From NCBI GenBank assembly GCA_038142005.1, contig JAYQJE010000001.1, positions 868,001-932,000 of the forward strand: a stretch of DNA of 64,000 nucleotides, in the 5' to 3' direction. Of the stretch, positions 1 to 7,411 are shown one piece after another. Under the pieces are notes generated by a model, which had not been told where the DNA came from, did not search any database, and saw nothing but the letters and a program-made list of their open reading frames with translations. The position numbers and the translations under genes are program-made. How positions within the stretch are numbered: position 1 is the stretch's first letter; the number at the start of each line of letters is the position of its first letter. Origin of the DNA: SHAN690 sp023262195. GTDB taxonomy: Bacteria; Bacteroidota; Bacteroidia; Flavobacteriales_G; Salibacteraceae.

Positions 1-39
1 GCATATGCAAATAGAAAGAAAGGAATGAGAAGGAGATAG
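1..39 (+). CDS. possible 3' end of an upstream gene (partial)
   Basis: The frame starting at base 1 reads AYANRKKGMRRR and then TAG at 37-39. A short basic tail like this is common at the end of small Bacteroidota proteins, but 12 residues cannot be assigned to a family. Nothing else is recognisable up to the next gene at 135. Confidence 0.2.
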   Translation, partial: AYANRKKGMRRR

Positions 40-134
40 CGCATATCAATCGTTTAATTGACGGGAAATTTAAGGATTTTCTTTGGCCCTATTTCCTGCG
101 CCAAAGCTTGGTGAGGATTAGCTTTGCATTTTAT

Positions 135-430
135 ATGACAGATCAAAAAACTCCTACTGAACTCCGTTGGTTTCTTATTGTGAGCCGAGCTGAAGCCATC
201 TCTTTCCTTCTCTCTTAGGCATTGCGATGCCATTGAAATATACGATGGACATGCCGCTTATGGTGAAGTATGTTGGATGGGCGCATGGGGCGCTATTTAT
301 GGCCTACATGGTGTTGTTGGTGCTAACGGCAGTAGAGCTCAAATGGAGCCTATGGAAAACAGCTCTCGGAGCAGTTGCTTCTTTTTTACCGTTTGGGCCT
401 TTTGTGTTTGAGCGCAAAATGATCAATTAA
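135..430 (+). CDS. DUF3817 family membrane protein, frameshifted
   Basis: A small integral membrane protein of unknown function (DUF3817). The first frame, from ATG 135, gives MTDQKTPTELRWFLIVSRAEAI-SFLLS and stops at TAG 216-218. The family continuation (LLGIAMPLKY, then the VGWAHG motif, a second hydrophobic helix and the terminal FLPFGPFVFERK signature) follows in another frame from about 212. Restoring one base in the TTCTCTCTTA stretch at 205-215 joins both parts into the expected ~98-aa protein, so the gene starts at 135 rather than at the internal ATG 227. TAGCTTTG at 119-126 looks like a -7 element, which would make transcription start almost at the ATG. The break is probably a sequence error. 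Confidence 0.75.
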
Positions 431-433
431 GAT

Positions 434-1789
434 CTATTTCACATACACCGTTTTCGCATTCACGAATTCATGAATGCCTTCAGCGCTTAGTTCGCGTCCA
501 AAACCAGATCTTTTGATACCACCAAAAGGCAAGCGTGGATCGCTTTTCACCAATTCGTTTATAAATACAGCACCCTCATCAAACTCATGTACACGTTCTA
601 ATGCTTTGGCTTCGTTTCCAGTGCAAATGGTCACACCTAAACCAAAGCTTGACTGATTGCTCAAGGTGATGGCCTCATCGAAATCTTTTACTCGCACAAA
701 AGATGCCACGGGGCCAAAAAGCTCCTCGTCAAACGCAGGCATGCCTGGTTTTACATTGGTCAAGATCGTGGCGTCATATTTTGCGCCATCTCGTTTTCCG
801 CCCATCTCTAGGGTGGCGCCTTTGGCAACGCTTTCGTTTACTTGGCGCTCAATGCCCTCAGCTAAATCAACTCGTGCGAGTGGACCAATTTTAGTACTGG
901 AATCGGTAGGGTCGTTAAAGGTGAGCGTGGCCACCTTTTGCTTAAATTGCTTCACATAGGCATCATGGATGGAATCCATGACAAGGAATCGTTTTCCGGC
1001 AATACAGCTCTGACCGCTATTTAAAAAACGCGCTCTAAAACCCGTATCTACTGCAGCTTCGAGGTCGGCATCTTCCAATACGATCACAGCGTTGCTGCCT
1101 CCCCACTCTAAAACACTTGGCTTGAGCACGCTTCCTGCAGTGCTTGCTACCGCTTCTCCTGCGCGTTCACTGCCAGTGAGTGAAACCGCCCGAACCTTTT
1201 CATGCTTAATGATTGCACTGCCTTGTTCATTAGTAAGCAAGAGGGTACGGAAGGTGTTTTCAGGAAATCCAGCCTCAATTGCAGCCTCTTCAATATCAAG
1301 GGCACATCGGCTAACGTTTGGCGCATGCTTGAAAATTGCGGTATTGCCAGCCATTAGAGTTGGCGCCATAAAACGCAGCACTTGCCAAAACGGAAAGTTC
1401 CAAGGCATGATGGCGTAAATTACCCCAAGAGGATCATAACGTACATAGCTTTTTGAAGCATCGGTCTCCACCATTCGCGGTGCCAAAAACTGTTCAGCAT
1501 TGTCTGCATAAAAATGACAAACCCAAGCACATTTCTCAATTTCAGCGATCGATTCTGAAATAGGTTTTCCCATTTCTGAAGTGATGTGTGCGGCATAAGT
1601 TTCTTTATTCTTGATCAGCACTTCACCTAAGTTATGCATGAGCGTTGATCTTTCAGAGAAGGAAGTCTTTTTCCATGAATGAAAGGCCGAATCAACCGAT
1701 TCGATAATCGCATTTGCCTCGGCATCTGTGTGGGCCGTAAATCGTTCTACGGGCTCTAAATTCCAAGGGTTGATTGATACTATTTCCAT
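434..1789 (-). CDS. NAD(P)-dependent aldehyde dehydrogenase, succinate-semialdehyde type
   Basis: 451 aa, cytosolic, oxidises an aldehyde (probably succinate semialdehyde) to the acid. Visible motifs are MPWNFPFWQ in the N-terminal coenzyme domain, SLTGSERAG as the Rossmann glycine motif, EWGGSNAVIVLEDADL containing the catalytic Glu region, and GQSCIAGKR with the catalytic Cys at about residue 259. EELFGP and PFGGIKRSGFGREL follow near the C-terminus. The length matches the short Sad/GabD-like group of 450-460 aa. The family normally has E-L-GG-S where this protein has E-W-GG-S. The gene is convergent with the DUF3817 gene, 3 nt apart, with no obvious operon partner. Substrate assignment is by family resemblance only. 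Confidence 0.85.
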   Translation of the reverse strand: MEIVSINPWNLEPVERFTAHTDAEANAIIESVDSAFHSWKKTSFSERSTLMHNLGEVLIKNKETYAAHITSEMGKPISESIAEIEKCAWVCHFYADNAEQFLAPRMVETDASKSYVRYDPLGVIYAIMPWNFPFWQVLRFMAPTLMAGNTAIFKHAPNVSRCALDIEEAAIEAGFPENTFRTLLLTNEQGSAIIKHEKVRAVSLTGSERAGEAVASTAGSVLKPSVLEWGGSNAVIVLEDADLEAAVDTGFRARFLNSGQSCIAGKRFLVMDSIHDAYVKQFKQKVATLTFNDPTDSSTKIGPLARVDLAEGIERQVNESVAKGATLEMGGKRDGAKYDATILTNVKPGMPAFDEELFGPVASFVRVKDFDEAITLSNQSSFGLGVTICTGNEAKALERVHEFDEGAVFINELVKSDPRLPFGGIKRSGFGRELSAEGIHEFVNAKTVYVK

Positions 1790-1905
1790 GGCTTAAAAGT
1801 TTGGCGCAAGGTTACTGGTTCTTAATGATTTCTGTTGCTGATTATCGATAAAAATTGTGATGATTTTAGTACGACAAATTCGAGAGAATTGCTTCATATG
1901 AAGCA

Positions 1906-3207
1906 TTGCTTTTTAGTCTTTTTACTCACCATCATGAAACCTACCTTTGGCCGATGCTTCTCTTCCATTTTTTGCGATTTTGGCTGCACTATGGGATGCG
2001 TATTTGGTTCAGAAAACTCTATGTGCATTATGAAGCACCATGGCCTAAGGACGCACCGCTTTTATTCGCATGTACGCATCCAAACTCAGCGGTTGACTTT
2101 ATTTTCTTGCCATTAATTACGGGCCGAAAATCCTTTGTAATGGTGAGAGGAGATGTGTTTGAGAATCGGTGGCTCAATCGCATGTTTAGAGCAATATGGA
2201 TGCTGCCGGTGTATCGCATGCGCGATGGCTTCAAAACCATTTCGAAAAACAAGGGAAGCTTTATTGAGTGCTTTAATGAGTTTGACAACAATGGACGAGC
2301 ATTGATTTTTTCAGAGGGTACCAGCGTACAAGAGAAATTGCTTCAACCGCTCATGAAAGGCACGGCACGGTTGGCTATAGACTACATCATGTCAGGAGAA
2401 AATAAAGAAATTTATGTGGTTCCGATGGCCAATAACTACACTCGTTTTCGGCAATTTAGAGGCACTGTGATGACCAATTTTGGTAAGCCAATCAGGGTAT
2501 CGGACTATGTTGAACGCGATAATGAAAACCAGGCTAAAGGGTACCAGAAACTTACGTCAGAGATACATCGTGCCTTGAGCACTATTCTTATCCAACAAAA
2601 AAATTACAGAGACGACAGCTTGACCGAAAAAGCGCTTAAGGTGTTGAGATTTAATCGACTCGATGAACGACAAGAATGGATTATTGAAGACCAATCGGTA
2701 TTTATAGAGGAGCAAAAGGTTACTGAGTGGATGAATGAACACGATGGAAAAAGTCTTCCTAAAGATTTCGAAGAACGATTCAATGCTTTGGAGGTTGATG
2801 AGCATTTGGAAGGAGTGCTCAAACGAAGCAGGAAGAAGGCTTTTCACTTGGCGGCAATGATATCTACAGCATTTGTAATGGCCGTGGCCAGCATAGTGCA
2901 TTTCCTCCCTTATCAACTTTCAAGATGGATAGCTCGAAACAAAATCAAGGATCCACTTTTTGAAAATACCATTATGACCCTGGGTTCTACCGTGTTTTAC
3001 GTTCTTCAGTTCTTTATTGTACTGACAATATTAACCAGCTGGATAGGCTGGGCTGGATTTGTGACATCCATGTCAATGCTTGCAGTTACAGCAGTATATT
3101 CTGAAATTGTTGATGATTACCGCTTTGCGAAATTCAATGTTCAAAAATTGAAAAATTGGAATGCCTATAAGGAGCTGTATGACGACCTTATGAAAAGTAT
3201 CGATTAA
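1906..3207 (+). CDS. 1-acyl-glycerol-3-phosphate acyltransferase-like membrane protein (PlsC domain)
   Basis: Up to 433 aa. An N-terminal hydrophobic stretch is followed by a PlsC/LPLAT domain with the acceptor motif HPNSAVDF (about residues 64-71) and the FSEGTS motif (about 144), the Bacteroidota equivalents of NHx4D and FPEGT. It should transfer an acyl chain to a lysophospholipid at the inner membrane. The last third carries a charged linker and two or three membrane helices (about residues 320-410), an extension typical of the Bacteroidota members. The 1906 start is TTG; the in-frame ATG at 1954 (MLLFHFLRFW) is an equally plausible start. The 3' end overlaps the convergent rhodanese gene by 20 nt. 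Confidence 0.8.
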   Translation: MLFSLFTHHHETYLWPMLLFHFLRFWLHYGMRIWFRKLYVHYEAPWPKDAPLLFACTHPNSAVDFIFLPLITGRKSFVMVRGDVFENRWLNRMFRAIWMLPVYRMRDGFKTISKNKGSFIECFNEFDNNGRALIFSEGTSVQEKLLQPLMKGTARLAIDYIMSGENKEIYVVPMANNYTRFRQFRGTVMTNFGKPIRVSDYVERDNENQAKGYQKLTSEIHRALSTILIQQKNYRDDSLTEKALKVLRFNRLDERQEWIIEDQSVFIEEQKVTEWMNEHDGKSLPKDFEERFNALEVDEHLEGVLKRSRKKAFHLAAMISTAFVMAVASIVHFLPYQLSRWIARNKIKDPLFENTIMTLGSTVFYVLQFFIVLTILTSWIGWAGFVTSMSMLAVTAVYSEIVDDYRFAKFNVQKLKNWNAYKELYDDLMKSID

Positions 3208-3499
3208 CGGCTTTCCAGCTGCCTCCATTGATTGCATCGATGCCTTCGCGCTTGAGAATATCAGTGGCTTTGCCGCTGCGCATTCCGCTAGCACAGCACA
3301 GGATTACAGGCTTCTTGAGCTTTTTGATTTGGTTTACTTTATGATCAATTGCGCCTACGGGAATATTTTTTGAGCCCTCCACGTGGCCACCTGCAAATTC
3401 ATCTGCATTTCTAACATCAATCACTACTGCTCCGTTGGCAAGGTATTCTTCGGTTTTGTTTGGCCCTTTTGATCCAAATAATTTAGAAAACAAACCCAT
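3188..3499 (-). CDS. rhodanese-like domain protein
   Basis: 103 aa, single rhodanese domain. VIDVRNADEFAGGHVEGSKNIP is the typical CH2A-type motif, and the active-site loop is CCASGMRSGKA with the catalytic Cys at about residue 70, where the family usually has CRSGxRS. Likely role: sulfur transfer or persulfide handling in the cytosol. It is the last gene of a minus-strand run SDR (4545-5336), VOC (3501-4541), rhodanese, with gaps of 1-3 nt, so the three are probably one transcript. Confidence 0.85.
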   Translation of the reverse strand: MGLFSKLFGSKGPNKTEEYLANGAVVIDVRNADEFAGGHVEGSKNIPVGAIDHKVNQIKKLKKPVILCCASGMRSGKATDILKREGIDAINGGSWKAVNRYFS

Positions 3500-3500
3500 G

Positions 3501-4541
3501 CTAGTCTTTTACACGATTTAGTGCCATAACAGAAAACAGCCAACGAGGAAGTGGCTTTTTCTTTCTCTTCTTGCTCAAGGTTAAAAACCAATTGAGCTTT
3601 TTTGACACGGTGATTTTATCCGTTTCTACCAATTCAATCAGTGATCCATCAGGGTCTTCTAGGTAAGCAAAACGGCCTGCGGCCTCACCCATGCTGAAAG
3701 TATCTCCACTATCCACAGTAAATGGACTATTGAGCTTTTCAGCCCGAGTCTTGATGCTACCCATTTCATTTACGTCAAAGCAAAGGTGAATGTAACCCTG
3801 GTCTCCCCAAAACCGACCTTCAAGGTTGTGGGGTTTGCTGTCTGCGTTTATCGGCTGCAACAGTTCAATATGAAACATGCCAAATACATCGGAAAACGCT
3901 CCCGAATTTCGGTTGCTCGGCTGAAGGCGTACCCTACGGAATTCTTTGTCGCCATCGGTGAGTGATGCCAAGTCTTCAAACACTTCAGTTTTATCGTAGA
4001 TCACCTCATCTATTTCAAGTACATCTTTATAGAATTCGATGGACTTATCCATATCCGACACACCAATCATTACACCTTCAATACCACCAAAAATGCTGTG
4101 CTTTTTTTGGTACCAATGCTCAGTTTCTGAGGCGATAAATGGGTTGCCAAAGGGATCAATAACAGAAAAGCAATTTTTGCCCGAAGGATCTTTACAAACC
4201 GCCCCCAGTTTTTGATCTGCTAAGGATTCATGGCCCATTTTAGCATCTCTACATTTGATTTTGGTGACCAACAAGCCATTTTTCAACAAGGAAAATTTAT
4301 GCTGATCGGCAGATTCCCGACTGGTGAATTGCCAAATCTCCATGCCTCCACCACCATTGAGATTCATGGCCAGAATCGCGTGGCGTGCATGAACCTTTCC
4401 ACCGGTGTATTTGGTCATTAACGGAGCTTCGGCTGCCTCGTCAAAAACGGGTACGTCAAACCCAAAGTTTCTACGATACCATTTCCATGAGGCGTGGACA
4501 TCTTTAGTGCCAATGCCCATTTGTTGTATGCCGTTTATCAT
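3501..4541 (-). CDS. two-domain VOC (glyoxalase/dioxygenase fold) protein
   Basis: 346 aa with two vicinal-oxygen-chelate domains: residues ~1-125 (IQQMGIGTKDVHASWKWY start) and ~145-310 (GVMIGVSDMDKSIEFYKDVL start, ending FAYLEDPDGSLIELVE). The DPDGSLIELVE strand carries the C-terminal metal-binding Glu of the fold. Such proteins are metal-dependent lyases, isomerases or dioxygenases; the substrate is not evident. A basic tail (KKRKKKPLPRW) follows the second domain. It sits between an SDR and a rhodanese in a tight operon, which suggests a small-molecule modification pathway, but I do not recognise it. Confidence 0.75.
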   Translation of the reverse strand: MINGIQQMGIGTKDVHASWKWYRRNFGFDVPVFDEAAEAPLMTKYTGGKVHARHAILAMNLNGGGGMEIWQFTSRESADQHKFSLLKNGLLVTKIKCRDAKMGHESLADQKLGAVCKDPSGKNCFSVIDPFGNPFIASETEHWYQKKHSIFGGIEGVMIGVSDMDKSIEFYKDVLEIDEVIYDKTEVFEDLASLTDGDKEFRRVRLQPSNRNSGAFSDVFGMFHIELLQPINADSKPHNLEGRFWGDQGYIHLCFDVNEMGSIKTRAEKLNSPFTVDSGDTFSMGEAAGRFAYLEDPDGSLIELVETDKITVSKKLNWFLTLSKKRKKKPLPRWLFSVMALNRVKD

Positions 4542-4544
4542 TGT

Positions 4545-5336
4545 TTAGTTTGGTTTGATGCGTTTTACCACCCAGCGAAAAAGCCAAGGCGCATATCGGT
4601 GCAAATAAATTAAAACTTGTTCTCTACCTAGATAAACTTCTGGTTTTCGTTGCTCCACAGCTCTACGAATAACCTCAGCACATTGTTTAGGAGTAATTCC
4701 ACGGGCCAGGCGCTCATCCATTGAGTTGGAGGCCGAACCGTCACCTTGGAGCGCGTTTTTCGAGATGTTGGTTTGCACCCTTCCCGGGCAGATAAACGAT
4801 ATGCCTATGTTCGTTTCTTTCAGCTCTGCTCGGAGTGATTCGAAATATCCATGGAGTGCGTGTTTGCTGGCCGCATAGCTCGAACGCAGTGGAAAACCAA
4901 ACTTACCCGCAGGTGAACTTAGAATAACAATGAACCCATTATTTGCCTTCATCATATGTGGCAAAACAGATTTAGCAATGACCACCGCACCGAAGTAATT
5001 CGTTTCCATGATATGGCGTTCAGAGTCAAGCGAGGCATCCCATGTGAGCGCTCGCTGGCTTATCCCCGCGTTGTTGATGAGCACATTTACAGAGCTTAGC
5101 AATTCCGTTTTTGTCGATAGTAATTGAGTCAGCTTTTGGGAATCACTTACATCTAGCGGCAGTGTTTGGTGTCGCTCGGGGTTGGGCAAACTTGATTTAA
5201 TCTCTTTGAGCACTTCGGCTCTTCTGCTGCTAAGTATAATGGATGCGCCCTTTTTAGCCAACTCAATTGCCGTAGCCTTACCGATACCACTTGAGGCACC
5301 TGTGATCCATACTGTTTTGTCTGACCAAAAACTCAC
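4545..5336 (-). CDS. short-chain dehydrogenase/reductase (classical SDR)
   Basis: 263 aa. Classical SDR with the cofactor motif TGASSGIGKA at residues 11-20, NNAG at about 88-91, the catalytic Ser in VILSSPAGKFG, and YAASKHAL with the catalytic Tyr and Lys. The C-terminal part resembles the DHRS7-like membrane-associated group: the EVYLGREQVLIYLHRYAPWLF tail is hydrophobic and basic. It is the first gene of the SDR-VOC-rhodanese run, 3 nt upstream of the VOC gene. The substrate is unknown. Confidence 0.85.
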   Translation of the reverse strand: MSFWSDKTVWITGASSGIGKATAIELAKKGASIILSSRRAEVLKEIKSSLPNPERHQTLPLDVSDSQKLTQLLSTKTELLSSVNVLINNAGISQRALTWDASLDSERHIMETNYFGAVVIAKSVLPHMMKANNGFIVILSSPAGKFGFPLRSSYAASKHALHGYFESLRAELKETNIGISFICPGRVQTNISKNALQGDGSASNSMDERLARGITPKQCAEVIRRAVEQRKPEVYLGREQVLIYLHRYAPWLFRWVVKRIKPN

Positions 5337-5373
5337 GGGGCTAATCTAAGTACAAACTTTTCATTGTATTCCT

Positions 5374-5406
5374 TTTGTTTGAAAAAGGGATGCAACCTTA
5401 ACTTAG
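5374..5406 (+). promoter_or_regulatory. Bacteroidota-type promoter upstream of the 5432 gene
   Basis: TTTG at 5374-5377 and again at 5378-5381, followed after 17 nt by TAACTTAG at 5399-5406, close to the TTTG / TAnnTTTG consensus. It lies in the divergent gap between the SDR gene and the secreted protein gene, pointing towards the latter. Confidence 0.5.
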
Positions 5407-5431
5407 CCCGATGCAATACGCACGCAATTTC

Positions 5432-5926
5432 ATGAAGAGAATTGGGGTTATCATGTCCATAATTTTCAGTTTGTCTCTAGGTCAACTATGTGCTCAATTT
5501 GAAACCACGGCTGAACGCATACAAGTAGAATCACTGTCATTTAGACAATACAATGTAGGAGGTACGGGAACCTCAGGGATGTTTTACTATCACACGTTTA
5601 GTACAGAAAGTATGGAAGGAAGCCGCTGGGTAGGTGCTTACGGGGGACGAATGAGACCATACGTGGTGGATAACCCAGAGAGTAAAAAGTACATGAATCG
5701 GTTTAGAACAATGGCCATCACCAAACAGCTTTGCCTAGGTGTCACGCTGCCAATTATTGGATATATTGCCTATGATAGTTTCACTAATGATACCCCGATT
5801 ACAGATCATATTGGCTTGATGCTGGCGGCTTCTGTACCAATCACTGTGGCCATTCTAATACCCTACGGAAAGAAACGGTCATTGAGCAAAGCTGCCGAAG
5901 CATTCAACAAAACTGTTCTGGAATAA
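5432..5926 (+). CDS. hypothetical secreted or membrane protein
   Basis: An in-frame ATG exists at 5411, but starting at 5432 gives MKRIGVIMSIIFSLSLGQLCAQ, a clean signal peptide ending in the LCAQ cleavage site usual for Bacteroidota. The mature part has a Gly/Thr/Ser-rich beginning (YNVGGTGTSGMFYYH), then two hydrophobic segments near residues 105-125 and 135-155 and a basic end. I do not recognise the family. It lies alone on the plus strand between divergent and convergent minus-strand genes. Confidence 0.6.
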   Translation: MKRIGVIMSIIFSLSLGQLCAQFETTAERIQVESLSFRQYNVGGTGTSGMFYYHTFSTESMEGSRWVGAYGGRMRPYVVDNPESKKYMNRFRTMAITKQLCLGVTLPIIGYIAYDSFTNDTPITDHIGLMLAASVPITVAILIPYGKKRSLSKAAEAFNKTVLE

Positions 5927-5953
5927 AATCTACCTCCGAGATTTATCGTTGCC

Positions 5954-6289
5954 CTATTTTCCAGCACACCGCACACAAAATCCACTTTCAGGCTTTAGAA
6001 TCAATCGTCCTGCGGGAATTTTATCTCCGCATCGAGCACAAAGCCCAAAATCAGAGCTATCGATGTTTTCTTTAATGTATAGCAATTTGCTCAGTTTAGC
6101 TTCAGCCGTGCGCTGAGCTGCTTGCACAATTGAGCGATTGTTTATCGCATCCATGCGTGACACACGGCCAATAGCATCGTCAGGCGCAATAGGGCCCGAA
6201 CTCTGTTTGTAGTCTTCAATAGCCGATTTTGTCTTTTCGATTTCTTGATTGAGAAGTTTTAAAATGTCTTGACGGCTGGGTTCTTTCAT
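5954..6289 (-). CDS. DksA/TraR-type zinc-finger regulator
   Basis: 111 aa. An N-terminal coiled coil (QEIEKTKSAIEDYKQ and the region to ~80) is followed by a four-Cys zinc finger CARCGDKIPAGR...CVRCAGK (CX2C...CX2C) at the C-terminus. Proteins of this fold insert their coiled-coil tip into the secondary channel of RNA polymerase and act with ppGpp in the stringent response. The DxxDA tip motif of E. coli DksA is not clearly present, although PDDAIGRVSRMDA occupies the tip position, so this may be a DksA-like relative rather than a true DksA. Confidence 0.85.
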   Translation of the reverse strand: MKEPSRQDILKLLNQEIEKTKSAIEDYKQSSGPIAPDDAIGRVSRMDAINNRSIVQAAQRTAEAKLSKLLYIKENIDSSDFGLCARCGDKIPAGRLILKPESGFCVRCAGK

Positions 6290-6307
6290 CCAAACAGGGA
6301 ATCACAT

Positions 6308-6736
6308 TTAGTCAACCGTAGCAATACACTTCAACTCAATGGCAATTGGAGTTGGGAGCGAGTTGATCTCCACCGTGGTGCGGCAAGGTTGTGCGTCCTT
6401 GAAGTACTCTGCATATACGCGGTTGTAGGTGGCGAAGTCGCGCTTCATGTTTACGAGGAATACGGTAACGTCCACCAAGTTTTCCCACTTGCTGCCCGAT
6501 GCTTCGAGCACTGCCCGCACATTGTCAAAAACCGCTCGGCACTGTGCTTCGAAATCAAACGCCTTGAAGTTGCCGTTGTGATCGAGCTCAAGGCCTGGAA
6601 CACCGCTATCGTTAGCGTCAGAGCCGGCAGTACGTGGCCCTACACCCGATAGAAAAAGAAGGTTGCCCACCTTGCGGGCATGTGGATAAAGTCCTACTGG
6701 TTTGGGGGCAGATGAAGCGTTGATGTGATCAGACAT
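6308..6736 (-). CDS. RidA family protein, 2-aminomuconate deaminase-like
   Basis: 142 aa from ATG 6736 (an in-frame TTG at 6742 adds two residues). RidA/YjgF fold with LFLSGVGPR near the N-terminus, the conserved NLVDVTVFLVNM strand, and QPCRTTVEINSLP-TPIAIE containing the Arg that binds the substrate carboxylate. The opening (NASSAPKPVGLYPHARKVG) resembles the AmnD-type members annotated as 2-aminomuconate deaminases of the kynurenine pathway. That reading is supported by an aminomuconate-semialdehyde-type dehydrogenase (40614-42050) and 3-hydroxyanthranilate dioxygenase (47772-48298) in the same window, although the three are not in one operon. A general imine/enamine deaminase is the alternative. 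Confidence 0.8.
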   Translation of the reverse strand: MSDHINASSAPKPVGLYPHARKVGNLLFLSGVGPRTAGSDANDSGVPGLELDHNGNFKAFDFEAQCRAVFDNVRAVLEASGSKWENLVDVTVFLVNMKRDFATYNRVYAEYFKDAQPCRTTVEINSLPTPIAIELKCIATVD

Positions 6737-6772
6737 GAGCAACTAAATTTTGAGCAAATAAAGCCATTGCCG

Positions 6773-7411
6773 TTAAAACACCTGCCTCACTTTTCCCTCG
6801 AATATTCCGAAAACTTGATCACCCTTCAGAGGCTTACGTTTCATCAATCCCGTAAGTGCCCCAAATGCCGGTAGGCACAAATGGGTTGCACTCAGGTGAA
6901 AGCACGGAAAGGTCATGGCCTGCAAGCCTCTACCCCGCATTCGAATACCAGGATGAATATGACCATGGATGTTGATCTGTCCTTCTTCCACCACGTTAAG
7001 AGGTTCATGCGTAAGGATAAAATTGTGAATCTGTATTTGGTTGCAGGTTTCAAAATCCATGGAACGATATACGGCTGGTTTAAGAATATCATGATTGCCC
7101 AAAACAAGCGTGAAATCTATATCTGGAAATTGACTGGTGATCATGGCCAATTCTTCGCATTCGCTGTTTGAAGCGCTGTGAAATAAGTCGCCCAAAACAA
7201 TGAGTCGATCGGGTTTTTCTTCAATCAGGATGCGCATTAGTTCAGATTGGTCTGCGTTACGCGCGATAGCAGGAATAGGGAGTCCAGCTTTTCGAAAGTG
7301 CATGGTTTTACCGAGGTGCAAATCCGCCAAGAGCATGGTTCGGTCCAACATCATATAGCGGTTTTCAAACCGCGCGACAGTTCCTTTGATCTCTGCAACT
7401 AATGAACTCAC
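6773..7411 (-). CDS. pdeM: ligase-associated DNA damage response endonuclease PdeM
   Basis: 212 aa calcineurin-like metallophosphoesterase. The five motif blocks are visible: LADLHLGK (residues ~29-36), GDLFHS, GNHDI, a His in the HEPLN loop, and GHIHPG. It is a metal-dependent nuclease of the ligase-associated repair set. The gene overlaps the upstream helicase by 4 nt (ATGA-type junction), so translation is coupled. The exonuclease and ligase that normally accompany it are 26 kb away at 33930-36535. Confidence 0.9.
   Translation of the reverse strand: MSSLVAEIKGTVARFENRYMMLDRTMLLADLHLGKTMHFRKAGLPIPAIARNADQSELMRILIEEKPDRLIVLGDLFHSASNSECEELAMITSQFPDIDFTLVLGNHDILKPAVYRSMDFETCNQIQIHNFILTHEPLNVVEEGQINIHGHIHPGIRMRGRGLQAMTFPCFHLSATHLCLPAFGALTGLMKRKPLKGDQVFGIFEGKVRQVF

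Noticed and set aside
1835..2116. 93-aa ORF overlapping the acyltransferase start
   Set aside because: It is out of frame with the PlsC domain, which is already encoded from 1906/1954, and has no recognisable content.
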